Shown here: positions 1 to 8,823 of the stretch, in pieces
Numbering within the stretch: position 1 is the stretch's first letter
How the letters are laid out: every line of letters starts with the position of its first letter
Origin: Alphaproteobacteria bacterium
GTDB lineage: Bacteria; Pseudomonadota; Alphaproteobacteria; Paracaedibacterales; CAIULA01
DNA: 30,650 nucleotides
Assembly (NCBI GenBank): GCA_019751935.1
Contig: JAIEMR010000087.1
Span: 1-30,650, forward strand
Direction: 5' to 3'
Position numbers and translations under genes: made by a program
The notes under the pieces: model-generated
Told to the model about the DNA's origin: nothing
The model's input: only the letters and a program-made list of their open reading frames with translations
Databases searched by the model: none

Positions 1-186
1 ACCACACCTTTTCACCCTTACCTTTTAAAGAAAATCTTTACAAGGCGGTATATTCTCTGTGGCACTTTCCCTAAAGATAACCTTTTGGCTATCCCCGCCG
101 GACGTTATCCGGCACTCTGTTTGCTTGGAGCCCGGACTTTCCTCCAGAATTAAAAATTCCAGCGATCACCCAGTCACCTGATTAAG
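1..186 (-). ncRNA. rnpB: RNase P RNA (rnpB), 5' part, cut by the window edge
   Basis: This is the catalytic RNA of ribonuclease P, which removes tRNA 5' leaders. Read on the minus strand, positions 144-127 give the conserved block GAGGAAAGTCCGGGCTCC. Positions 65-44 give GTGCCACAGAGAATATACCGCC-like sequence, the conserved stretch that matches GTGCAACAGAGAGCAAACCGCC in E. coli. The stem between them (GCCGGATAACGTCCGGC) and the following AAGGGTGAAAAGGTG are also in the family's order. The 5' end near 186 is set by the promoter just upstream. The 3' part lies beyond base 1. Identification rests on these sequence blocks, which are hard to mistake. Confidence 0.95.
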
Positions 187-192
187 AGGAAT

Positions 193-220
193 TCTATAAG
201 ATTTCAAGGAGAAAAGTCAA
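193..220 (-). promoter_or_regulatory. rnpB promoter
   Basis: On the minus strand a TTGACT -35 box (220-215) lies 16 bases from a TATAGA -10 box (198-193). Transcription would start about 7 bases further on, near 186, where the RNase P RNA sequence begins. It is close to the sigma-70 consensus and correctly placed for a stable RNA gene. Confidence 0.7.
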
Positions 221-307
221 GTTTTTTGAAAATCAACCCGTCCCTCTAGTATTGTTCAGCGGTCCATGTTTCACTAGAGATTGAGATGAATGAAAGGCTT
301 GATCTAA

Positions 308-1492
308 ATGGTAATTCTGAATCGGATATTTTTTTTCTATATACTTTTATCTTTAGAAGTTATTTTTGCTAATAGTGGTGTATTTTCTGGCTCAGGCGCT
401 GGAATCTGGCCTATCCAAAATGATAATATAAGGCTCAAGTCTGAAAATGTTACGTTTTATGTGACGATACCTGAAAATTCTGGAAAATATGGGGCTCCAT
501 TTATCCCGAAGGTAAAAGTGAATGCAGAGTTTAATCTTCAAAACACAATAAATGAGACCTTATCTCTGCAGATAGGTTTTCCATTTCTTGACTTTCAAGG
601 TTTTGGAGACGAAGAGTCCGCTGTCAAAAAGATGGATTTTAGAATTAAAACTTCTGGAAGAGAAACGCCTTATTCCATAAAAAAGGGCATTAAAAATGAA
701 AAAATAGATCCTCGCGGTTTATTCAAAAAAATCTTTACTTGGGATGATAGGTTCTCTTTTCTAGAAGAGAAAACTGTCATTGTTTCTTACAACATGGATA
801 TGAGCGTGAATGGTGTAGATGCAACTTCTTTGGGAGCAATGGGATTATACTATTACTTCAACTATATTACGCTGACCGCCAAAACTTGGAAGGGACCAAT
901 TGACAAGGCGGAATTTAAGTTTAATTTCAAACAACTCGTTGAAAAAATTCAACAAAAAATCGAAGATCCAAAATCCTTTGCAACACGTTATCGGCCTTTA
1001 GTTTTTTTCTTTCATAATATTCCGAATTTTAAAATCTCAAAAGACAGCTTGTTTCAGAAAATCCAAAATATGATTTTTCGGGGACTGCCTGTTTTTGGGT
1101 GGGAGCCTGTGTTTTTTCATAAGGTTAAATGTTTGACTTGTGAGGAATGTAGCGTTTCTTTTGGGGGCGAAATACCCATTGATGCTATCGAGTTTTCTTT
1201 TTTTGTTTTTAATGTGCCAAGCAAACTTTCTGATCTTAAAGATTATCTAAAAGATATCAAAATCCCAGAATCCTTAGCGCCGCGAGCTCGGAAAGAAAAA
1301 ATTCCTGGCAACTTATTAGCTTTTTACAAAGAGATACTTACAGGGAGGATCACGCACCTTAACTTTATAATTGCAGATGAACTTGATCTTAAGCCCACCG
1401 TGCCTGTTAGTTTAGTTTTTTCTGAAGATGTTAGAAACCTAGAAGAAATGATTGAGTACTTAGAGAGAAACCAACCCCAAATCAAAGCCTAA
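308..1492 (+). CDS. exported DUF4424-like protein of unknown function
   Basis: A 394-residue protein with an N-terminal signal peptide (hydrophobic residues 8-20, likely cleavage after IFA-21), so it should reach the periplasm or beyond. Residues 40-100 (a SENVTFYV-like strand, then FNLQNT and IGFPFLDF) and YITLTAKTWKGPIDKAEF at about 186-203 resemble the beta-rich pattern of DUF4424-type secreted proteins; this is a judgement by eye, not a search result. A CxxCxxC motif lies at C275, C278 and C281, unusual for an exported protein and a possible metal or disulfide site. GAAAGG about 10 bases before the ATG supports this start. It is transcribed away from rnpB and looks like a single-gene unit. 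Function unknown. Confidence 0.8.
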   Translation: MVILNRIFFFYILLSLEVIFANSGVFSGSGAGIWPIQNDNIRLKSENVTFYVTIPENSGKYGAPFIPKVKVNAEFNLQNTINETLSLQIGFPFLDFQGFGDEESAVKKMDFRIKTSGRETPYSIKKGIKNEKIDPRGLFKKIFTWDDRFSFLEEKTVIVSYNMDMSVNGVDATSLGAMGLYYYFNYITLTAKTWKGPIDKAEFKFNFKQLVEKIQQKIEDPKSFATRYRPLVFFFHNIPNFKISKDSLFQKIQNMIFRGLPVFGWEPVFFHKVKCLTCEECSVSFGGEIPIDAIEFSFFVFNVPSKLSDLKDYLKDIKIPESLAPRARKEKIPGNLLAFYKEILTGRITHLNFIIADELDLKPTVPVSLVFSEDVRNLEEMIEYLERNQPQIKA

Positions 1493-1647
1493 GTACATTA
1501 TTGTACTTTGAAAAGAGATAATTCTTTTATTTTTCAACAAGTTTGTTTTGATGGCTGGTATTGATCAGACGGTTAGTGTATTTTGAAAAAATATTTCAGA
1601 GTTTAGGTGTTTTCTACTAAAGGCAAAAGGACAAAAAGCGACTCACT

Positions 1648-2424
1648 ATGCGTATTCTTTTAACTAATGACGATGGTATCCATGCGCCTGGCCTAAAAGT
1701 TCTAGAAAAATTAGCCCGCTCCCTTTCAGATGATGTGTGGATTGTAGCGCCTGAACATGAACAAAGCGGTTCTAGTCATTCATTAACCCTTCATGAACCG
1801 CTTAGGATTCGTGAAGTCTCAGATCGTAAATATGCTGTAAGCGGCACCCCAACTGACTGTGTATTGTTAGCGGTTTATCATGTTATGAAAGATAATTTAC
1901 CTGATTTGGTTCTATCGGGCGTGAATAATGGCGGAAATATAGCAGAGGATGTTACATACTCAGGCACAATTGCCGGCGCCATTGAAGGAACGCTTTTAGG
2001 AATTCCATCAATTGCTTTGAGTATGGTAACTCTTCGTCCTCACCCAGCTAAATGGGCCACGGCGGAGCATTATGGAGAGATTGTTCTGAAAAATCTTACT
2101 GGACAAATAAAAAACATTCCTTCAAATGTTTTAATTAATGTTAATTTCCCCGATATGATTGTATCTTCTGTTAAAGGAATTAAAGTGACAACGCAAGGGC
2201 ATCGTCAAAGTCAGGATTTTATCGTAGAAGGGTTAGATCCAAGAGGACGTCCTTATTTTTGGGTTGGGCCTGGAAATCACCGCTACCAAAATTGTGAAGG
2301 TGTATCTGCACTTGGTACTGATTTAGATGCATTAATGAATGGGTATGTATCTATTACTCCCCTTTCTTTAAACCTTACTCATGCACCGACTAGAGATATG
2401 CTTGAAGGAGTATTTGCTGGATGA
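1648..2424 (+). CDS. surE: 5'/3'-nucleotidase SurE
   Basis: SurE is a cytoplasmic metal-dependent phosphatase that dephosphorylates nucleoside 5'- and 3'-monophosphates and is linked to survival in stationary phase. The 258 residues match the usual length. The metal-binding residues are visible: D8 and D9 in TNDDGIHAPG, S40 in EQSGSS, and N93 in SGVNNGGN. TYSGTIAGAIEG (103-114) is the other family signature. Its stop overlaps the next start (ATGA, 2421-2424), so it is translationally coupled to the NlpD-like gene. surE beside an nlpD-like lipoprotein gene and then yajC-secDF is a common alphaproteobacterial order; no pcm gene is present here. Confidence 0.97.
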   Translation: MRILLTNDDGIHAPGLKVLEKLARSLSDDVWIVAPEHEQSGSSHSLTLHEPLRIREVSDRKYAVSGTPTDCVLLAVYHVMKDNLPDLVLSGVNNGGNIAEDVTYSGTIAGAIEGTLLGIPSIALSMVTLRPHPAKWATAEHYGEIVLKNLTGQIKNIPSNVLINVNFPDMIVSSVKGIKVTTQGHRQSQDFIVEGLDPRGRPYFWVGPGNHRYQNCEGVSALGTDLDALMNGYVSITPLSLNLTHAPTRDMLEGVFAG

Positions 2425-3317
2425 CGAAAAAGATTTACATAACCATTTTATTAGCGGCGCTAGTCTCTGCTTGTTCGCGTGAAGAGCCGCCCTCAGAAGT
2501 TGTGTATGTGAAACGTTTAAATCCCTATCATATTGTGAAAAAAGGGGAAACAGTAGCTGATATCTCTCAAAAATACGGAATGAGCGAGGATGAGCTGATT
2601 AAAATTAATCGCCTGAAAGAGCCTTATAAAGTTGTGCCAGGTCAACGCTTGGTTGTTCATGTGAAGGATGAATCAGATGGCAATAAATCCCCAGTTCCAG
2701 TGGAAGAGGGTGATGTCGCCGTACGTCCGCTTGAAGATGGTGCAGCAACTGGGGGAGATGGAGCTGGTTTAAATCCAAAGGTGCCAGGAACTGATACAGC
2801 CAAATCTGCGCTAGAAGGTGCTGCTGACGGAGTAACCTCTGCAGTTCCAGGTGCTCCCGGTGGTGTACCTGCGACTACAGGTTCATCAACAACCACAGCG
2901 GTTCCTTCAGGGACAGGATATCAATGGCCAATTAAAGGAAAAGTTGTCCAAGGATTTGGTCAAAAATTGCCAGACAATACTATTAGTGACTGGGTTATTA
3001 TTAAACCAACAGGAACAGGTGAGGCGGCAACAACAGTCAGAGCAGCAGCTGGAGGCGTTGTAAAGGACGCTGGAGCTAGGATTCCTGCTTATGGTAATAT
3101 GGTCGTTATTAAGCAAAGTGATGGCAATATGTCAATTTATGCAAACTTGAAGAAAATTTTGGTCAAAGCACCTGACAAAGGGCAAGTTGTCAATGTTGCG
3201 CCAGGAGATGTTATTGGTGTGGCGGGAAGCCCTCCTGGTTCAAATGAAACGCAGCTTTTCTTTCAGGTTCGCGGTAGCAACTTGAAACCAAAAGATCCAT
3301 TGACTTTGTTGCCATAG
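2421..3317 (+). CDS. nlpD: NlpD-like LysM/LytM lipoprotein (degenerate M23 domain)
   Basis: A predicted outer-membrane lipoprotein of 298 residues. Residues 1-17 form a lipoprotein signal ending in LVSAC, with C18 as the lipid site. A LysM peptidoglycan-binding domain spans about 36-79. A Gly/Pro/Ala/Thr-rich linker spans about 81-165. A LytM/M23-fold domain spans about 168-298 (GGVV, YGNMVVIKQSDG, GDVIGVAG). The M23 zinc ligands are gone: the usual HxxxD region reads TISDWVIIKP and the usual HLHF reads QLFF. This matches NlpD and EnvC, which do not cut peptidoglycan but activate the amidases that split septal wall. That activator role is inferred from the family. It overlaps surE by 4 bases. 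Confidence 0.88.
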   Translation: MTKKIYITILLAALVSACSREEPPSEVVYVKRLNPYHIVKKGETVADISQKYGMSEDELIKINRLKEPYKVVPGQRLVVHVKDESDGNKSPVPVEEGDVAVRPLEDGAATGGDGAGLNPKVPGTDTAKSALEGAADGVTSAVPGAPGGVPATTGSSTTTAVPSGTGYQWPIKGKVVQGFGQKLPDNTISDWVIIKPTGTGEAATTVRAAAGGVVKDAGARIPAYGNMVVIKQSDGNMSIYANLKKILVKAPDKGQVVNVAPGDVIGVAGSPPGSNETQLFFQVRGSNLKPKDPLTLLP

Positions 3318-3366
3318 GGTTAAAATAAATTAAAAAAAGAGATATATTTTATATAAGGGAGATTTT

Positions 3367-3753
3367 ATGAGTCTGATTATAACCGATGCTTTAGCAGATA
3401 CCCCAGCTTCGTCTATTGGTGGTTTTGATGTAATGAGCTTTTTACCGCTTATTCTTATTTTTGCTGTGTTTTATTTCTTGATTTTGCGCCCCCAGCAAAA
3501 AAAACTTAAAACACATCAGCAAATGCTAGCAAATTTAAGACGTGGAGACCGCATTGTAACCAATGGCGGTATTATTGGGACCGTAAGTAAATTAGTAAGT
3601 GATCAAGAAGTTCAGCTTGAAATTGCAGACGATGTTAAGGTGCGTGTTATACGTTCTATGATTACTGAGGTGATGTCAAAGACAGACCCTGTTGCAAATG
3701 ATGATGCAGATGCTGCACAATCAAAAGGAACTAAGAAAAAAAGTAGCGAATAG
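3367..3753 (+). CDS. yajC: Sec translocon accessory subunit YajC
   Basis: A 128-residue inner-membrane protein that associates with SecDF in the holotranslocon. One membrane segment (about 23-40) is followed by the family signature RPQQKKLK (41-48) and the conserved soluble stretch LRRGDRIVTNGGIIGTV (57-73). The C-terminal tail is charged and low in complexity. AAGGGAGA 5 bases before the ATG is a strong ribosome binding site. It sits directly before secD and secF, 49 bases after the nlpD-like gene. Confidence 0.96.
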   Translation: MSLIITDALADTPASSIGGFDVMSFLPLILIFAVFYFLILRPQQKKLKTHQQMLANLRRGDRIVTNGGIIGTVSKLVSDQEVQLEIADDVKVRVIRSMITEVMSKTDPVANDDADAAQSKGTKKKSSE

Positions 3754-3767
3754 ATTGAGATAAAATT

Positions 3768-5357
3768 ATGCTGGCTATCCCACGTTGGAAATTTTGGACA
3801 ATTATAACCGTTTGTTTTTTGGGGATGTTATTTGCATTGCCAAACCTCTTAACGCAAAAATCTTTGGAACATTTGCCTCATTGGATGCGAAATACAGTGA
3901 ACCTTGGCCTCGAGCTTAGAGGCGGGTCTCACCTGCAATTAGAGGTGGACTTGAATGCGGTCGCAAAGGAATATTTGACAAACCTTTTAGATGAAACTCG
4001 GGCATCGTTTCGTAAGCAGCAAATAGGGTATACTGGGCTTTTGGTGGATACTAAGATCAAAACGCCAACCTTGAATTTTACGCTTCGAAATCCTGAAGAT
4101 GCAGACAAAGCTAAAAAGGTTTTGAAAACAATTGATCCACATCTTGATGTCACGATTCAAGGAACGATGGTTCATGTTACTTTAAGCAAAGAAGCTTTAG
4201 GACAACGTAATAAAGCTATTATTGAACAATCCATTGAAGTTGTTCGTAGGCGCGTCGATGAATCTGGGACTAAAGAGCCGATTATTCAACGTCAAGGTGA
4301 TGACCGAATTATCGTTCAGCTGCCAGGTGTTGACGATCCTGCTGAAGTAAAAGCTTTGATTGGACGCACTGCTAAGATGAGTTTTCGTCTTGTCGATAAT
4401 AATGCATCCCTTGTTCCTGTAACGCCAGGATCTTCTCGTCCAGTGGCCCCACTTGGAAGTGACTATTTGACTGAAACACGAGGAGCTGGTGAGGAAGCCT
4501 ATATCGCGGTTAAAAAGCAAGTCATGGTTAGCGGTGAAACCCTTATCGATGCTCAGGCTACTTTTAACCAAAATGGTCAGCCGGCAGTGAGCTTGAAATT
4601 TAACTCCATCGGTGCTCGTAAATTTGCTGAAATGTCAGCTCAAAACCTTAAAAAGCAGTTTGCGATTGTGCTTGATGATAAAGTTATCAGTGCGCCTGTT
4701 TTCCAAGATATCATTCATGATGGTAATGGACAGATCAGTGGTCACTTTACCATTAAAGAAGCTAACGAGTTATCTCTATTACTTCGTGCTGGTGCACTTC
4801 CTGCACCCTTGAAAGTAATTGAAGAGCGAACTGTAGGCCCAAGCTTAGGTGCGGATTCAATTCATGATGGTCAAAGAGCAACTGTTTTGGCCTTTATCAT
4901 GGTTTCTGTCTTTATGTTTTTGTCTTATTCGGCCTTTGGGCTTTTTGCAGACATTGCTCTTATCTTCAACCTTATTTTGCTTTTTGCAGGCCTTTCTATT
5001 TTACAAGCCACATTAACTCTCCCGGGTATAGCGGGTATTGCTTTGACGATTGGTATGGCTGTTGATGCGAACGTGTTAATCTATGAACGTATCAAAGAAG
5101 AGTTAAGGGCAGGAGCAAGACCTGCTTTGGCTATTGATTCTGGTTATAGAAGGGCTATGACCACTATTATTGACTCAAACCTCACGACCCTTTTTGGGGC
5201 GGCAGTTCTTTTTGAATTTGGTACAGGGCCAATCAGAGGATTTGCTGTGACTTTAGCTTTGGGTATTTTGATTTCATTATTTACAGCTCTTTCTTTGACT
5301 CGCCTAATTATTGTTAGTTGGCTCAGGAGAAGAAAGATTACTGAGCTTCCAATTTAA
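3768..5357 (+). CDS. secD: protein translocase subunit SecD
   Basis: SecD uses the proton-motive force with SecF to complete protein export through SecYEG. The 529-residue protein has an N-terminal membrane segment (about 9-28) followed by the LGLELRGGSHL signature (47-57). A large periplasmic P1 region follows (VRRRVDESGTKEPIIQRQG at about 160-178). The C-terminal part has five membrane segments with the RND-type motif GMAVDANVLIYERIKEE (about 426-442). The length is ordinary for the short alphaproteobacterial form. It begins 14 bases after yajC and ends 10 bases before secF. Confidence 0.97.
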   Translation: MLAIPRWKFWTIITVCFLGMLFALPNLLTQKSLEHLPHWMRNTVNLGLELRGGSHLQLEVDLNAVAKEYLTNLLDETRASFRKQQIGYTGLLVDTKIKTPTLNFTLRNPEDADKAKKVLKTIDPHLDVTIQGTMVHVTLSKEALGQRNKAIIEQSIEVVRRRVDESGTKEPIIQRQGDDRIIVQLPGVDDPAEVKALIGRTAKMSFRLVDNNASLVPVTPGSSRPVAPLGSDYLTETRGAGEEAYIAVKKQVMVSGETLIDAQATFNQNGQPAVSLKFNSIGARKFAEMSAQNLKKQFAIVLDDKVISAPVFQDIIHDGNGQISGHFTIKEANELSLLLRAGALPAPLKVIEERTVGPSLGADSIHDGQRATVLAFIMVSVFMFLSYSAFGLFADIALIFNLILLFAGLSILQATLTLPGIAGIALTIGMAVDANVLIYERIKEELRAGARPALAIDSGYRRAMTTIIDSNLTTLFGAAVLFEFGTGPIRGFAVTLALGILISLFTALSLTRLIIVSWLRRRKITELPI

Positions 5358-5367
5358 AGGGGTTTTT

Positions 5368-6309
5368 ATGCGTCGGTTTCGGTTACACTTAGTTCCCTAC
5401 AACACCAATATTGATTTTGTTGGAATGCGTTTTATCACATTCTCAATTGCGTCGATTGTTATTATCGCTTCTGTTTTGAGTATGTCCTTTAAAGGACTTA
5501 ATTATGGAATCGACTTTAAGGGTGGTTATATTTTTGAAGTGCGTATGCCTGAAGTTCCTAACATCAGTGAACTGCGTGAAAAGCTATCAAACCTTCATTT
5601 AGGTGAAGTTGCCCTGCAGCAATTTGGAGCAGATAAAGATATTCTCATCAAAGTAGAAAGACAAGAGGGAGAGGATGTTGAACAAGAAATAGCTATTAAA
5701 AAGGTAAAAGAAACCTTAGGCGCAAATGTAGATTACCGAAAAGTTGAGACAGTTGGGCCAAAAGTGGGTAGTGAGCTCGTGAAAAATGGAGTAAAGGCTG
5801 TAGGTCTTGCTTTGGTTGCTATGTTGGTCTATATAGCGTTTCGTTTTGAATGGCAATTTGCGGCTTGCGCCATTATGGCGCTGACTCATGACTGTGTGGC
5901 AATTCTTGGATTGTTCTCTATTTTTCCCCTTGAGTTTAATGAAACGGCGATTATCGCAACCTTGATAACAGCTGGATATTCGATTAACGATACGATTGTG
6001 ATTTTTGACCGTATTCGTGAGAATATTAAAAAATACAAAAAAATGGCGCTTGGTGAATTGATCAATAAGAGCCTTAACGAGACGTTGTCAAGAACCACTT
6101 TGACAGCCACTACGACATTATTGGCATTACTTGCGCTTTATTTCTTTGGCGGAAAAGTGATTTCAACCTTTAGCTTGCCAATTATTATAGGCATTTTGGT
6201 CGGGTCATTTTCATCTATTTGCCTTGCAGCTCCCTTATTGCTTTATCTACATTTGAAGAGAACTGATGTTAGTAAAGAAGATAAAGCAAGCTTAGAAGCG
6301 ACTGTTTAA
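5368..6309 (+). CDS. secF: protein translocase subunit SecF
   Basis: SecF is the partner of SecD in proton-driven late steps of protein export. It has 313 residues from the ATG at 5368. That start was preferred over an in-frame ATG at 5311 because 5311 lies inside secD and because AAAGGGG stands 5 bases before 5368. The GIDFKGGYIFEVR signature follows the first membrane segment. The C-terminal membrane core carries GYSINDTIVIFDRIREN and the following NETLSRTTLTATTTL helix, both typical of SecF. It is the last gene of the surE-to-secF operon and is followed by a terminator-like hairpin. Confidence 0.97.
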   Translation: MRRFRLHLVPYNTNIDFVGMRFITFSIASIVIIASVLSMSFKGLNYGIDFKGGYIFEVRMPEVPNISELREKLSNLHLGEVALQQFGADKDILIKVERQEGEDVEQEIAIKKVKETLGANVDYRKVETVGPKVGSELVKNGVKAVGLALVAMLVYIAFRFEWQFAACAIMALTHDCVAILGLFSIFPLEFNETAIIATLITAGYSINDTIVIFDRIRENIKKYKKMALGELINKSLNETLSRTTLTATTTLLALLALYFFGGKVISTFSLPIIIGILVGSFSSICLAAPLLLYLHLKRTDVSKEDKASLEATV

Positions 6310-6370
6310 ATAATGGCTTTAGGATTTGCTTAGGAGGTTATTAAGTTTAAAACCCAGATAGATCCAGTTT

Positions 6371-6392
6371 CCCTGTGGCTCCGACCACAGGG
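6371..6392 (+). terminator. hairpin downstream of secF, likely terminator
   Basis: A perfect 8-bp GC-rich stem (CCCTGTGG / CCACAGGG) with a 6-base loop lies 62 bases after the secF stop and is followed by a T-rich stretch (TCTATTCTTT). The stem and position fit a terminator for the surE-secF operon. The T run is interrupted, so termination may be partial. Confidence 0.6.
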
Positions 6393-6414
6393 TCTATTCT
6401 TTGATTCAAATGGA

Positions 6415-6435
6415 TCCTGCGATCAAGTCGCAGGA
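6415..6435. other. second intergenic hairpin
   Basis: A perfect 8-bp inverted repeat (TCCTGCGA / TCGCAGGA) with a 5-base loop stands 22 bases after the preceding hairpin. It is followed by A-rich, not T-rich, sequence on the plus strand, so it is not an obvious plus-strand terminator. It could be an RNA-stabilising stem or a protein site. The function is not evident. Confidence 0.4.
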
Positions 6436-6503
6436 AAACTAAAAAACGAGTAAGAGTTTACACCCTAAGTGAAGCAATACCTCCCTCCAAAACAAGAAAA
6501 TCT

Positions 6504-6532
6504 TTACTTTATTGGTGTTTAATAATAAAATC
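6504..6532 (+). promoter_or_regulatory. candidate promoter for the 6561-8779 gene pair
   Basis: TTTACT and TAAAAT are separated by 17 bases, upstream of the exported 161-residue protein. The match is moderate and the region is AT-rich, so chance is possible. No better promoter is seen between the secF hairpins and the gene. Confidence 0.35.
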
Positions 6533-6560
6533 TATTAAAGTAAAAGTAGTTGTCAAGTAT

Positions 6561-7046
6561 ATGGAGAAGCTAAAAATGATGATCAGCCATAAAAGTTTCT
6601 TAGGTTATATCAAAATTGCTGTTAGTAGCATTTTCTTGCTAGCCTCCAATGCCTACGCATGCGTAACTATCGATTTTGATAATCAAACTGATGAACTAGC
6701 GGTCCTCACAAATTTTTCAAAACATTATTCCAATCTAGAAGTAACTAAAGATATGGAGATTGACCGTGATGGGGCGTTAGAAATCTTTATTAACTATCCA
6801 GATTTCTTTAAATACTTTGATGGCTTAAGAACGCGAGGTGTTGCTCGTCTTGGAGAAAAAGACAAAGACTTCATTGAGTTCACAATAGGAGGGGATGCTT
6901 TTACTGTCCGTTGGGATGACAATTTATCTGTCTCTTTGAAAAATAAAAAAAAAAATAATACTTATGATGTAAAACTTGAAGACACCACTGATAGAAAAAC
7001 TGGTTCTGCTGCAAAAACATATAAGCTAGTATTAACAAAGAGGTAA
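6561..7046 (+). CDS. small exported protein of unknown function
   Basis: A protein of up to 161 residues with a clear signal peptide (hydrophobic segment about 16-30, likely cleavage after SNAYA). The mature part is about 127 residues, charged and probably beta-rich (VTIDFDN, FIEFTIGGDAFTVRWD). I do not recognise a family. The ATG at 6576 (in-frame, residue 6) may be the true start, because GGAGAAG at 6563-6569 is well spaced for it and nothing comparable precedes 6561. It lies 20 bases before the next exported orphan on the same strand, so the two probably form an operon. Confidence 0.7.
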   Translation: MEKLKMMISHKSFLGYIKIAVSSIFLLASNAYACVTIDFDNQTDELAVLTNFSKHYSNLEVTKDMEIDRDGALEIFINYPDFFKYFDGLRTRGVARLGEKDKDFIEFTIGGDAFTVRWDDNLSVSLKNKKKNNTYDVKLEDTTDRKTGSAAKTYKLVLTKR

Positions 7047-7066
7047 AATTTCTATCAGAGAAACCT

Positions 7067-8779
7067 GTGTTTGAAAAAATAGAACGAAAACATCTCCCTT
7101 ATCTATCTATTTTCTTAAGTTACATCTTCTTTTGCTTTTCTTTAGAAAATGATGCAAATGCTGCAGGGATGTTCGAAAGCGCTTTTAATGGTGAGTCTCC
7201 TTTTTATGCTATAACAGTCGCGCGAGATACAGTAACTGAAGTCAATCACCCCTTAACACCTGATGAACAAAGACTTGTATTTGCAATACTCGATGATCTC
7301 CTTCGTGCAGGAAAATCATCTGGACGTTTGGATTTTTTATCAGAGAAACACATTAAAGAACAAGAAAAATGGTTTACAGCAAGACAAACTGCCATAGAAA
7401 AGAGGACAAGCGCGCTCGATTATAAAGCCATAGAAGTTTCACTTGTAGAAGCAAAAGCAAACACACTTGCAAATGTGAAACAGTTTAGAGAGTTTTTAGG
7501 TATAGCTGATAAGGATCCATGCAAAGTTAAGCTAATAGAATTCATTACTCGAAACATAGGCACAGGGGCTCCTATTGATGTATTGAGAGTGCATTTAAGG
7601 GAATTTTTCAGAGTTCCTCTAGATAAAGCCCCACCCCCTACTTTTGGAAGTAAATCACAAGAAATACTAGAGTTCATTCAAACTTTCCGTACGGAAGTGG
7701 AAAAACGTGCAAGCGATAAAGCTAAAGAGGGAGTTTTTTCTGATCTCTTTGATAGAAAATTATTTGAAATATATGCCTCAAAAATAAGGACTGGCGATCC
7801 CCATGCATTTTTCCAAAGCATATTTGAGAACATGCAAAAGATTTTGCGCTTGTCACAATTTTACGCTGCAAAAATTAAAGATAACCCTTGTCTAATTGTT
7901 TTTAATGAAATGTTCTTCTCTAAAAATATACCGCTCTCGTTTAGTGAATTTAGTGTAATAGAATCTTTTATAAACCGAATAACGGCAGCACAAGAAAATT
8001 TATTAGTTCATGCAAATTTTTTATTAGAAGATCCTGTGCCTTTTCGTGAGCATCGCCTTTATCAAGCTTTCATTAAAGGTCAAGAAGATAGGGCAGAAGG
8101 ACTTTCCGAAAGAATACAGAAACAAATATTTGAATCTGATAGTTATGAAAGCTATACGCAACACGTAAAACAATTTGCAGATTTTAGATCGCCTTTGAAA
8201 ACTTTAAAAAATGAATCTGTTGTTTTTTGGAATGGTAAGCCCATTACACACTATCTTAAAAGCTCCTATATGAAAGAAGCCGATCCACTCTTAGAAGAAA
8301 GACTTTACCTTTTAGGTAGAGGGATTGATGAAATAAACCCTGAAGTAACCAGCGGTTTACATGACATGGTTAGCATTATAACAAAGTATCTTTCTACTGA
8401 AATTTGTTACGATCTGGAAATTGGGGTAAGAAAAAAATTAAATACTTATCCTCCTGAAGGAAAAATCCACATTGTTGTTTCGAATACTCTGTCCTTAGCA
8501 CAGTTAGGAAGAGCCGAAAATCTTCCGGATCATATCCACTTAATTATACACGTTGATCCTAAAGATCAGGAAATTCTTCTTAAAAATGAAGTTCAGGCAA
8601 CACTTTATCCTCTTTCATCATCAGATATGGCTGGAGACCCGCTTCATAGTGTTCGGCATAATCAATTTACTAAGGCCATGCCTTTAGCTACATTCAGAGT
8701 TAATCTAACTCCAAATAATGTGTTTATCTTTCATATCTGGGATTTGCAGCAGTGCTTGCAAATAGCTTCTCTGCACTAA
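7067..8779 (+). CDS. large exported protein of unknown function
   Basis: A 570-residue protein starting with GTG. Residues 11-26 are hydrophobic and followed by NDANAAG, a good signal peptidase I site, so the mature protein starts near 33. The signal peptide argues for this GTG over the ATG at residue 35. The ribosome binding site is weak, which suggests coupling to the gene 20 bases upstream. Most of the chain looks helical and charged. A DPHAFFQSIFENMQ-type region and a C-terminal part with LYPLSSSDMAGDP can be seen, but I recognise no domain. The end is convergent with the MFS gene, 44 bases away, with no clear terminator between. Possibly a host-directed or envelope protein, by inference only. 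Confidence 0.72.
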   Translation: MFEKIERKHLPYLSIFLSYIFFCFSLENDANAAGMFESAFNGESPFYAITVARDTVTEVNHPLTPDEQRLVFAILDDLLRAGKSSGRLDFLSEKHIKEQEKWFTARQTAIEKRTSALDYKAIEVSLVEAKANTLANVKQFREFLGIADKDPCKVKLIEFITRNIGTGAPIDVLRVHLREFFRVPLDKAPPPTFGSKSQEILEFIQTFRTEVEKRASDKAKEGVFSDLFDRKLFEIYASKIRTGDPHAFFQSIFENMQKILRLSQFYAAKIKDNPCLIVFNEMFFSKNIPLSFSEFSVIESFINRITAAQENLLVHANFLLEDPVPFREHRLYQAFIKGQEDRAEGLSERIQKQIFESDSYESYTQHVKQFADFRSPLKTLKNESVVFWNGKPITHYLKSSYMKEADPLLEERLYLLGRGIDEINPEVTSGLHDMVSIITKYLSTEICYDLEIGVRKKLNTYPPEGKIHIVVSNTLSLAQLGRAENLPDHIHLIIHVDPKDQEILLKNEVQATLYPLSSSDMAGDPLHSVRHNQFTKAMPLATFRVNLTPNNVFIFHIWDLQQCLQIASLH

Positions 8780-8823
8780 ACTTTTCTATCATAGCGGGGC
8801 TTTACTTTTCTTAAAAAAACCCT

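Noticed and set aside
1491..1508. 6-bp hairpin AAGTAC/GTACTT at the end of the DUF4424-like gene
   Set aside because: Short, AT-rich and not followed by T residues, so it is not a convincing terminator.
4197..4571. Minus-strand 124-residue ORF opposite secD
   Set aside because: Shadow of the secD reading frame with no sensible protein features.
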